Of a stretch of 50,953 nt of DNA, positions 17,331 to 24,361 are shown in pieces. The stretch spans positions 1-50,953 of the forward strand of contig JAILFT010000150.1 in the NCBI GenBank assembly GCA_024697425.1, given 5' to 3'. The notes below the pieces were generated by a model. That model was not told where the DNA came from. It was given only the letters and a program-made list of their open reading frames with translations, and ran no database searches. This DNA is from Butyrivibrio sp. Its GTDB lineage: Bacteria; Bacillota; Clostridia; Lachnospirales; Lachnospiraceae. Each line of letters starts with the position of its first letter. Position 1 is the stretch's first letter. The position numbers and the translations under genes are program-made.

Positions 17331-17886
17331 TGCTTCCTCCTTTCTGCTCCTTTTCGGCTTTATTTCTGATCCTGAGCTCCACGAAAAAGTTCTTCAGCAT
17401 CTGACTGCATTCATTTTGAAGAATGCCTTTTTTGACCAAAACCTGGTGATTGAAATCAGGGTTATTCAGTATATCCATAACAGACCCGGCGCAGCCGGCC
17501 TTGGGATTCTCCGCAGCCATGATGACTTCCGGGATCCTGGCCTGTACAATGGCTCCGGCACACATCTGGCAGGGTTCCAGTGTTACATACAGCTTGCACC
17601 CCTCCAGTCTCCAGTCCTTCATGAATTTACCGGCCTTTTTGATGGCGGTTATCTCAGCATGAGCAAGTGGAGTCTTATCTGTATTGCGCCTGTTGTAACC
17701 ACGACCGATGATCTTGTCCTCATAGACGATGACGCAGCCGATGGGTACCTCTCCCAGTTTATATGCCTTCCTGGCCTGAGCCAGGGCAGCCCTCATATAC
17801 TTTATGTCCATCTCCTCCTCAGGGGAAAGAGACTTCTTTGAACCTTTACCTGTTGCAGGTATTATTTTTTTACTTTCTTTTTTCAT
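17323..17886 (-). CDS. tadA: tRNA-specific adenosine deaminase
   Basis: Zinc deaminase that converts the wobble adenosine of tRNA-Arg(ACG) to inosine. The HAEITA motif (about residue 77) and PCQMCAGA motif (about 107) supply the zinc ligands and catalytic Glu. The product is 187 residues; the typical core begins near residue 27 at MDIKYMRAALAQARKAYKLG, so there is a Lys/Ser-rich N-terminal extension. The ATG at 17886 has no clear ribosome binding site, and an internal ATG near 17808 directly follows AGGAGG but too closely, so the start is uncertain. Its stop overlaps the start of the solute-binding lipoprotein by 8 bases. Divergent SRP RNA lies upstream. Confidence 0.92.
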   Translation of the reverse strand: MKKESKKIIPATGKGSKKSLSPEEEMDIKYMRAALAQARKAYKLGEVPIGCVIVYEDKIIGRGYNRRNTDKTPLAHAEITAIKKAGKFMKDWRLEGCKLYVTLEPCQMCAGAIVQARIPEVIMAAENPKAGCAGSVMDILNNPDFNHQVLVKKGILQNECSQMLKNFFVELRIRNKAEKEQKGGSIE

Positions 17887-17910
17887 GTGTATCTGCTATA
17901 TTTATATAGC

Positions 17911-18086
17911 GGCTCTGTGATGGGTGCATGTAGCAGTCCTTTTGTGTGAGAGTGGGTCTTATGCAATGGAAATCTGCGAACCGTGTCAGGTCGGGAACGA
18001 AGCAGCACTAAGTAGAACCTTCCATGTGTTGTAAGGTTGCCTGTTCTTTTCCGAAAGCAAACGTACATGCATCTTTCACAGGGTCG
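17911..18086 (+). ncRNA. ffs: Signal recognition particle RNA
   Basis: The helix 8 signature is clear at about 17982-18014: GTGTCAGG, then a stem TCG/CGA closing a GGAA tetraloop, then GAAGCAGCAC. The ends pair over the full molecule: CTCTGTGA near 17913-17920 with TCACAGGG near 18076-18083, and TGCATGTA near 17926 with TACATGCA near 18064. A run of seven T follows at 18087-18093. The length of about 175 nt and the extra 5' part suggest a form with an Alu domain rather than the short 4.5S type. The exact 5' end is uncertain. The sequence upstream is AT-rich (TATATTTATATAG). The RNA is divergent from tadA and convergent with the CdaR gene, whose stop codon overlaps the T run. Confidence 0.88.
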
Positions 18087-18091
18087 TTTTT

Positions 18092-19180
18092 TTATTTATT
18101 TCCCTCGAGATATTTCATATAATTGATGACCATCAGCGCAATTTTGAAGGTGAGGGCATCGTCGAATCTTCTTACATCAAGTCCGGAGCTCTTTTCCAGC
18201 TTCTCAATCCTGTAAACCAGTGTATTTCTATGAACAAATAGCTGTCTTGAGGTTTCCGAGACATTCAGATTGTTCTCAAAAAACTTGTTGATCGTGTTAA
18301 GGGTCTCCTCATCCAGATCATCGGGAACTTCCTTGCCACCGAAAATCTCATCAATGAATATCCTGCAAAGGCTCTCGGGCAGCTGATAAATAAGTCGTCC
18401 TATACCAAGGGTATTGTAGGCAGTTACAAGTTTCTCCGCATAGAAGATCTTGCCCACCTCCAGCGCCATCTTGGCTTCCTTGTAGGATTTACTCAAATCC
18501 TTAAGGTCTTCTGCCACCATTCCGTAGGCAACGCGAACATTCAGCATGGCCTCTGTGTTCATCATATCAACAATTGTCTTTGCGATGTTTCCCACTTCTT
18601 CGTAGGATTGCCCCTTTGAAAGACTCTTTATAAGGATGACACTGTTCTCATCGACCGCAGTCACAAAGTCTCCGGAATGATTCCCATACATGCTTGAAAG
18701 CAGCTCCTGGGCCGAATTGTCCACTGCATTTTTGGTCTCCACAAGAATTATCACTCTTGGCGCAGTGACCTCGATCTTGAGTTTCTTAGCCCTGTTATAC
18801 ACGTCAATGAGAAGCATATTATCAAGCAGAAGATTCTGGAAAAAGTTATTTCTGTCAAACCTCTCCTTATATGCTACGATAAGATTCTGAAGCTGGCTGA
18901 CTCCGATCTTACCAACCATATATGCATGCTCACTATCGCCCTTGGCCAGAAGCACATACATCGGTTCTCCGTCATCCATCACCTTAAACAGATGAACATC
19001 TCCGATAACCTGTGAATCCACCGGCGAATTGGCAAAGCTGGTAATTATCGAGATATCCAGGAAATCCTTCTCGCTGTTTCCGGCAATCACCTCTCCACTA
19101 AGACCCATAACGCAAAGTTCAACTTTTGTAATAGTGCTCAACTCTTCAATGCTGCTTTTGATCGTCTGCGCGGATATCAT
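18092..19180 (-). CDS. CdaR/PucR-family transcriptional regulator
   Basis: A 362-residue regulator starting at MISAQTIKSSIEEL (ATG ending 19180, AAAGGGG seven bases upstream); an upstream ATG at 19219 lacks a site. The N-terminal part looks like a sensor domain (about residues 20-110). A GGDEF-like PucR middle domain follows (about 125-270: APRVIILVETKN, VRVAYGMVAEDLKDLSKSYKEAKMALEVG). The C-terminal helix-turn-helix of the HTH_30 type closes the protein (TLNTINKFFENNLNVSETSRQLFVHRNTLVYRIEKLEKSSGLDVR). Such proteins respond to small metabolites; CdaR of E. coli senses glycerate/sugar diacids. The ligand here is unknown. It lies downstream of the MsmX-like ATPase gene but is separated from it by a terminator. 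Confidence 0.88.
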   Translation of the reverse strand: MISAQTIKSSIEELSTITKVELCVMGLSGEVIAGNSEKDFLDISIITSFANSPVDSQVIGDVHLFKVMDDGEPMYVLLAKGDSEHAYMVGKIGVSQLQNLIVAYKERFDRNNFFQNLLLDNMLLIDVYNRAKKLKIEVTAPRVIILVETKNAVDNSAQELLSSMYGNHSGDFVTAVDENSVILIKSLSKGQSYEEVGNIAKTIVDMMNTEAMLNVRVAYGMVAEDLKDLSKSYKEAKMALEVGKIFYAEKLVTAYNTLGIGRLIYQLPESLCRIFIDEIFGGKEVPDDLDEETLNTINKFFENNLNVSETSRQLFVHRNTLVYRIEKLEKSSGLDVRRFDDALTFKIALMVINYMKYLEGNK

Positions 19181-19233
19181 ACCAAGCCCCTTTCTGGAAA
19201 TCATGACATACTTCAACACTTATATCATAACAC

Positions 19234-19266
19234 AAAAAAAGGAGCTGCGCGATTGTGCGCAGCTCC
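19234..19266 (-). terminator. Terminator of the MsmX/UgpC-type ATPase gene
   Basis: Perfect ten-bp stem GGAGCTGCGC / GCGCAGCTCC with a six-base loop; on the minus strand it is followed by TTTTTTT. The CdaR regulator gene begins just downstream. Confidence 0.9.
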
Positions 19267-19294
19267 GTAAAAACCTCGCTTAATGAAGTTCTGA

Positions 19295-20404
19295 TTAGTT
19301 TGTGATTGCCTGCTCTGTCTCTTTGTCGAATACGTGGATCTTCTCAACATCGAATGCAAACTTAACCTTGTCGCCAGGTCTTGCTGTTGTACGAGAATCA
19401 ACTCTTGCTGTGATAGGGAACTCAGCGAGATCGAAGTACAGATAAACTTCTGCACCAAGAAGCTCGTATACGTTGATTGTTGACTCGAATACAGCCTTGG
19501 ATGTGTTAACAACCATCTCGGAATCATCAACATCCTCAGGACGGATACCGAATGTAACAACTTTTCCAGCATAACCGCCATCGATAAGCTTCTTAGCCTT
19601 TGCAGGAGGAAGCTCGATGAGCTGATCAGCAATCTTAAGGGAAGCCTTGTCACCGTTAACAACAACTTCAGCATCAAGGAAGTTCATCTGAGGTGATCCC
19701 ATGAATCCTGCAACGAAGAGGTTGCCGGGCTTGTCATAGAGGTTCTGAGGTGTATCAACCTGCTGAACAACACCGTCCTTCATAACTACGATTCTGGTAC
19801 CAAGAGTCATAGCCTCTGTCTGGTCGTGTGTAACGTAGATGATTGTTGTGCCCAGTCTCTGGTGAAGCTTAGCAATCTCTGTTCTCATCTGAACACGGAG
19901 CTTAGCATCAAGGTTTGAAAGAGGCTCGTCCATAAGGAATACCTTAGGGTTACGAACGATAGCACGTCCCATAGCTACACGCTGTCTCTGTCCACCTGAA
20001 AGAGCCTTAGGCTTACGATCAAGGAGCTTCTCAAGGTCAAGGATCTTAGCTGCGTTTCTAACCATTGTATCGATCTCGTTCTTAGGAACTTTTCTAAGCT
20101 TAAGACCGAAAGCCATGTTATCATAAACAGTCATGTGGGGATACAGAGCGTAGTTCTGGAATACCATCGCGATATCTCTGTCCTTAGGCTCTACATCGTT
20201 AACAACTCTGTCGCCGATCTTAAGTGTTCCTGAAGAGATATCCTCAAGTCCTGCAATCATACGAAGTGTTGTTGACTTTCCACATCCTGAAGGTCCTACG
20301 AAAATAATGAATTCTTTATCCTGGATCTCAAGGTTGAAATCCTTAACAGCCTCAAAGCCGTTGGGATAAACTTTTGTTACATGCTCAAGTGATAAACTTG
20401 CCAT
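19295..20404 (-). CDS. ugpC: Carbohydrate ABC transporter ATP-binding protein, MsmX/UgpC type
   Basis: A CUT1-type ATPase of 369 residues. It shows Walker A (GPSGCGKSTT, about residue 38), the Q-loop (VFQNYALYPHMTVYDNMAFGL), the signature LSGGQRQRVAMGRAIVR, Walker B (VFLMDEPLSNLD) and the H-loop (IYVTHDQTEAMTLG), then a C-terminal MOBE/TOBE regulatory domain (about 240-369, VVTFGIRPEDV). Start at MASLSLEHV has AGGAGG ten bases upstream; the ATG three codons earlier is too close to that site. No permease or binding-protein gene adjoins it. Such lone ATPases serve several CUT1 importers in Gram-positives, so it probably powers the glucan transporter at 35324-39469, which has none. Confidence 0.92.
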   Translation of the reverse strand: MASLSLEHVTKVYPNGFEAVKDFNLEIQDKEFIIFVGPSGCGKSTTLRMIAGLEDISSGTLKIGDRVVNDVEPKDRDIAMVFQNYALYPHMTVYDNMAFGLKLRKVPKNEIDTMVRNAAKILDLEKLLDRKPKALSGGQRQRVAMGRAIVRNPKVFLMDEPLSNLDAKLRVQMRTEIAKLHQRLGTTIIYVTHDQTEAMTLGTRIVVMKDGVVQQVDTPQNLYDKPGNLFVAGFMGSPQMNFLDAEVVVNGDKASLKIADQLIELPPAKAKKLIDGGYAGKVVTFGIRPEDVDDSEMVVNTSKAVFESTINVYELLGAEVYLYFDLAEFPITARVDSRTTARPGDKVKFAFDVEKIHVFDKETEQAITN

Positions 20405-20614
20405 ACCAATCATTCCTCCTAAAATAAGTGAATAAATCTACACGCTAGAATAAAGTATAGACATTTGCATGTTTATTGACTATTCACTATTTTCACAAAG
20501 ATTTTATTTTTCATTAGCCAATCTGACAAGAAAACCTGTGACTAATGTGGGTAATCTCAATGTTGACGAATAATCCAAAATATCACTGTGCAATTTGCCC
20601 ATTGCAAAAATCCG
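20405..20614 (-). promoter_or_regulatory. Promoter-bearing intergenic region upstream of the ATPase gene
   Basis: The 210-base gap holds a TATACT (complement of 20454-20459) as a candidate -10 box for the ATPase gene, with no clear -35. The inverted repeat TGCAATTTGCCCATTGCA at 20590-20607 lies just after the end of the GGDEF-like gene and lacks a T run. No open frame of interest is seen. Confidence 0.35.
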
Positions 20615-22048
20615 TCAAAATGATAGTCGCCCGGCTCCCTGCTGACGCGCTCTTGTAAGTGCGCGCCTTCCGGACTCTATCAAATCTCTGGCATTCCGGC
20701 CTCCGTTAGGGAAAAGAACCGCTCCCGCATTGACTTCCAGATCACTTACTTCGCTTCCTGATGTGGCGTCATGAAGGAAGAGCTGCATCTCATCAGTCTG
20801 CTTTCTGACATCCTTCTCGTCGCCGACTCCCTTCAGGAATACTGTAAACTCACTGTCTCCCGTCCTGCCAATTACATCCGTTGATCTGAATCCGGATTTT
20901 AATCCTCTTGCAAATTCACGAAGCTGATCGTTGAATTGTGCCGATCCTTTTTCATTGATTCTGTCTCTTGTAATATTAGTGCCGATAACAAACAACATTC
21001 CCTTATTATCCGCACCCTCAGCCGTGTAGCTGTCGATTTCCTTAAGAGTCTCTTCTCCTGTCAGCAGTCCTGTTATTATATCCGTCTCATGCTCGGCGGC
21101 CGCTTTTCTGCCGGAAGCCTTTTGGATGGCGTCCGCAACCAGATTTGCAAGAAGCACCAGAAGAACAAACGCCACTGAGATCAGTACCATGGCAGCACAA
21201 AATCTGTAGCCCGGTTCCATGCTTCTTCCAACCATGGCATTCATCTGCCCTTTGCTGATAAGCACAATACAGCCTCCGTTGGCGGATTGCAAAGGCACAA
21301 CTATGGCATGACCGTAATCCGGAACTTCTGACATCAGTACATTTTTTTGGGAAATAGCAAGCTTAACGGAATCTTTGGAAAGTGACTGGGGTATTTTATC
21401 CCAGATAGAACTGGATCTGGCGGGAACAGTCTCAAACCCTCCGGAGCATAAAATATCGCCCGTGAGGGTTATGATTGCCTGACCGTCTGCCAGGTATTTC
21501 TCCCGGAACAGCTGCTCACTGATGGCTTTCACCGGAAGATATGCAACAAGAAAGCCTCTTGTCTGACCGGAAAACTTGGCGCTGTACACAATCATAATCT
21601 CGGCAATGGAGCTCTGAACATCTCTGGGAAGCACCATTCCGGATCCGCCATTGGCATAGTCCGCAGACAGCTCGGTAAAGAAGCTCTCTGTACTGACGTC
21701 AACGTCCCTGTTGTTCATATCAAAGCCTTTGCCGTTCTGATCGCAGATGACAGCATAATTGACTGAGCTCTCCTCAAGAATGTTCTCCAGCATATACACC
21801 AGCTGGCTCCTGTTATCGTCCATTCTGAGTTTACTCATGATATTGCCTGTGGCATAGACAACAGATGTGGAGTTACTGATATCCACATCTATCTTTCTGA
21901 GTTCATCCTCAACTTCGAGGGCTATCTGCGTCTCTTTTGCATAAACAAGTTCATCCCGCATTGCATTCAGATAGGTCACGATAGCAACAGCCACCGCGAT
22001 CATGCAGATAATCATTGGAAAAAACCACCTTAGATGTGATCTCTTCAT
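20615..22048 (-). CDS. Membrane sensor with a degenerate GGDEF domain
   Basis: The 477-residue product has an N-terminal membrane span (about 8-28), an extracytoplasmic sensor region (about 30-270, with a Cache-like layout), a second span (about 278-305: FCAAMVLISVAFVLLVLLANLVADAI) and a C-terminal GGDEF-like domain (about 320-477). The active-site loop reads GRTGDSEFTVF where an active diguanylate cyclase has G-R-x-G-G-D-E-F. The second Gly and the Asp are changed, so cyclic-di-GMP synthesis is doubtful; it may be a binding or regulatory domain. ATG at 22048 lies behind GAGGTG; a GTG two codons earlier is possible. It starts right at the end of the DUF624 gene, so the two are probably coupled. 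Confidence 0.82.
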   Translation of the reverse strand: MKRSHLRWFFPMIICMIAVAVAIVTYLNAMRDELVYAKETQIALEVEDELRKIDVDISNSTSVVYATGNIMSKLRMDDNRSQLVYMLENILEESSVNYAVICDQNGKGFDMNNRDVDVSTESFFTELSADYANGGSGMVLPRDVQSSIAEIMIVYSAKFSGQTRGFLVAYLPVKAISEQLFREKYLADGQAIITLTGDILCSGGFETVPARSSSIWDKIPQSLSKDSVKLAISQKNVLMSEVPDYGHAIVVPLQSANGGCIVLISKGQMNAMVGRSMEPGYRFCAAMVLISVAFVLLVLLANLVADAIQKASGRKAAAEHETDIITGLLTGEETLKEIDSYTAEGADNKGMLFVIGTNITRDRINEKGSAQFNDQLREFARGLKSGFRSTDVIGRTGDSEFTVFLKGVGDEKDVRKQTDEMQLFLHDATSGSEVSDLEVNAGAVLFPNGGRNARDLIESGRRALTRARQQGAGRLSF

Positions 22049-22055
22049 GTGCACC

Positions 22056-22829
22056 TCACTGATCTTCTTCGTCGATCTTCTTTATGGCATTGTCGAGCTC
22101 TTCCTCTTCAGAGAGCTCAGCCTCCTTGGGTTCAAATTTTTTGAATGTCTCACTGTATAAAAATGCGCACAGATATCCCGGTCCGGCAAAGCCAAAAAGG
22201 AACAGGATAGGTACGACTTTATAATCCAGAAGATAATACAGAACAAAGGGAAGAAGTGTCACGATTGCCATGGCAATGGTCTTGGGAAGCGCCAGTATAG
22301 CCATGAGGAACGCATTCTTGATGGTTCCGGGAATCGTATTAACAAACTTGGCCAGCAGCGGGAAAATGTACAGCGATGCCAGGTACAGAATAAGTGACAC
22401 AGCAAAAAGGATGTACTTGTAAACCACTGCATTTCCTTTCATGATCAGGTAATCCATCAACAGTATTCCGCCTGCTGCAAACATGATAACCATGAGTATC
22501 ATTCCCTGTACAAAGTTCTCCTTGAAGGACTTGAAGAAAGTTTTGGTAACATAGCTCTCCTCATCTCTTACAATCTTAAGAAGCACGAAGTGCATGCCTG
22601 TGAGGGCAGGTCCCAGGGGAATCGATGCGATGATACCAAAGAGCCAGGCATACAAAACGTAGTTAAATGCAAACTCCTGCTCCCCCATCAATATCGGTCC
22701 CAGCATAAAAAACTGTTCTACTAAAAGCGGAAGTGCAAAGACCAGCGTAAGCACGTTGATCCACATCACATCTGCCATTTTGGTAAGCCCCCTCATAAGC
22801 GGACTGTCCAGATCAAAAATTCTTCCCAT
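22056..22829 (-). CDS. DUF624 (YesL-family) membrane protein
   Basis: A 257-residue membrane protein with about five or six spans (for example MWINVLTLVFALPLLVEQFF, AWLFGIIASIPLGPALTGM, FVQGMILMVIMFAAGGILLM and a paired region near residues 130-230), and an acidic C-terminal tail. The opening GRIFDLDSPLMRGLTKMADVMWINVLTL fits the YesL/DUF624 family. Members are commonly encoded beside CUT1 sugar importers of the Lpl/Yes type, but their role is unknown. Here it precedes the degenerate GGDEF sensor and, further down, the MsmX-like ATPase, which fits a link to sugar uptake. Confidence 0.88.
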   Translation of the reverse strand: MGRIFDLDSPLMRGLTKMADVMWINVLTLVFALPLLVEQFFMLGPILMGEQEFAFNYVLYAWLFGIIASIPLGPALTGMHFVLLKIVRDEESYVTKTFFKSFKENFVQGMILMVIMFAAGGILLMDYLIMKGNAVVYKYILFAVSLILYLASLYIFPLLAKFVNTIPGTIKNAFLMAILALPKTIAMAIVTLLPFVLYYLLDYKVVPILFLFGFAGPGYLCAFLYSETFKKFEPKEAELSEEEELDNAIKKIDEEDQ

Positions 22830-22850
22830 AATTCAACAAAACTCCTTGTA

Positions 22851-23315
22851 TTACTGTCTGTTTAATTTCAGCTCCATGGGATAATACCGTATTCCGTCGG
22901 TTGTAGTCTCCGGAGCCGTATCACAAAATCCCCTTTTGTGATAAAAGCCTGTGGCATAAGGCGCAGCATTTACTGTCAGCGAATCCACGCCCTCTTCTGC
23001 CAGAGCATACTCGCTCACATACCGTAAAAGAGCCGTGGCAACCCCGCAGCGGTGGTAATTCCGGTCCACAAACAAAAGAGAGATATGCTTCTTCTCACGC
23101 AAAGAAAGCATACCCACATATTTGTCTTCCTCCACAGCCACAAACAGCTGATAGTGCCCGGCCACAAACATCTTCCGCAGCATATCGTCGGCGATAAACT
23201 TGCGGAAATTATCTATTCCCTCCTGAGAATAGTCAGGGGCGTTAAATCTTACGAAGGTTTCCCACGCAAGCTTCATCGCCCCGTCCCAGTCAGAATGGTA
23301 AGCGCATCTTACCAT
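22851..23315 (-). CDS. GNAT-family N-acetyltransferase
   Basis: A small GCN5-related acetyltransferase. MVRCAYHSDWDGAMKLAWETFVRF at the N-terminus, the acetyl-CoA-binding segment (LLFVDRNYHRCGVATALLRYVSEYA, about residue 85-105, with the R/Q-x-x-G-x-G/A pattern) and YHKRGF near the C-terminus are typical. I start it at the ATG ending 23315 (154 residues, 13 bases after the hydrolase stop); a TTG at 23351 would add 12 residues that overlap the hydrolase gene. Neither has a strong ribosome binding site. Substrate unknown. It follows the lysophospholipase gene closely and may be translationally coupled to it. Confidence 0.85.
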   Translation of the reverse strand: MVRCAYHSDWDGAMKLAWETFVRFNAPDYSQEGIDNFRKFIADDMLRKMFVAGHYQLFVAVEEDKYVGMLSLREKKHISLLFVDRNYHRCGVATALLRYVSEYALAEEGVDSLTVNAAPYATGFYHKRGFCDTAPETTTDGIRYYPMELKLNRQ

Positions 23316-23328
23316 TATTTTTGAAGTG

Positions 23329-24279
23329 TCAATTTTTGGCTCCACTCTCAATCACTTTCTTGATCCACTCATACTGGTCAGCATAAACCTGCTCCCTGCC
23401 AATCTCCTGCTGAAGCTCGTGACGAAGTCCGTCATAAAGTTTAAGCTCAACGTCCTTGATCTGTAGATCATTCTTGTAGATGTTGTAGAGCTTTTCAGGT
23501 CCCTCACCGTAGTTGCCTACAGGGTCTTCCTTACCTGCTGTGATCAGGATGTGGAGATCCTTGGGGATATCCTCCATCTTGTCTGTATCCTGAACTCTCT
23601 TAAGAAGCTCAGCCATTGTCTTGAATCCGTTTAAGGTGAAGACAAAGTTGCAGGCAGGATCGGCAATGTATTTGTCAATGCTGGCTTCGTTGTGTGAAAG
23701 CCAGTCAAAGGGAGTCCTGGGATTGTCAATCCTCTTGGTGTAGTTCTTAAAGGCCATGTTGTTAACCATGGTTGAACGATATTTCTCTCCCATAAGAACG
23801 GAAAGGAAGTTTACAAGTCCTCCAAGGCTCTTAACAGTGCCGTTTGGCATAAAGGCTGTTCCCTGAATGATGGCGCCTTTGATACCTGTGCCGTATCTTG
23901 TTATATATTCTCTTGCCACAAAAGAGCCGAAACTGTGTCCCAGGATCAGACACGGAATTCCGGGATACTCTTCCTGAGTCATCTTTTTAAGCCTGTGAGC
24001 ATCTCTTACAAGAACTGTAGCAGGATCGTTTTTGCAAAAATATCCATAGGTACCCTTCTCGCCGACAGATCCGCCGTGTCCAAGATGGTCGTTTCCGATT
24101 ACGATAATGCCTTTCTCAGCCAGGTAATTTGCAAATTCATCGAAGCGATCGATGTACTCCTGCATTCCGTGGATGATCTGCACGATTGCAATAGGCTCAC
24201 CTTCAGGAATCCACCTAATAGCATGAAGCATTGTCTGTCTGTCTCTTGATTTGTAAGTCAGTTCCTCTTTGCGTACCAT
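23329..24279 (-). CDS. Alpha/beta hydrolase, lysophospholipase/monoacylglycerol lipase type
   Basis: The 316-residue product fits the serine aminopeptidase S33/Hydrolase_4 family, known for lysophospholipases and monoacylglycerol lipases. The oxyanion region is IVQIIHGMQEYIDRFDEFANYLAEKGI, the nucleophile elbow LGHSFGSFVAREYI (Ser about residue 113), the acid in ILITAGKEDPVGNYGEG and the base in YDGLRHELQQE. No signal peptide. The upstream gap has an AT-rich palindrome (ATTATATATATATAAT at 24303-24318) that may hold a -10 box. First gene of a probable pair with the GNAT. Confidence 0.87.
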   Translation of the reverse strand: MVRKEELTYKSRDRQTMLHAIRWIPEGEPIAIVQIIHGMQEYIDRFDEFANYLAEKGIIVIGNDHLGHGGSVGEKGTYGYFCKNDPATVLVRDAHRLKKMTQEEYPGIPCLILGHSFGSFVAREYITRYGTGIKGAIIQGTAFMPNGTVKSLGGLVNFLSVLMGEKYRSTMVNNMAFKNYTKRIDNPRTPFDWLSHNEASIDKYIADPACNFVFTLNGFKTMAELLKRVQDTDKMEDIPKDLHILITAGKEDPVGNYGEGPEKLYNIYKNDLQIKDVELKLYDGLRHELQQEIGREQVYADQYEWIKKVIESGAKN

Positions 24280-24361
24280 TTGGAAATCCTCCCATAAGAA
24301 TGATTATATATATATAATACTACAGATTTCTGCGCTTTGCTTACATAATCTCCACTTATTA

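Noticed and set aside
17883-18068. Minus-strand open frame of 61 codons between tadA and the CdaR gene
   Set aside because: It is antisense to the SRP RNA and starts inside it; no evidence for translation.
24303-24318. ATTATATATATATAAT palindrome as a regulatory site
   Set aside because: Plain alternating AT sequence can be palindromic by chance; at most it supplies a -10 box.
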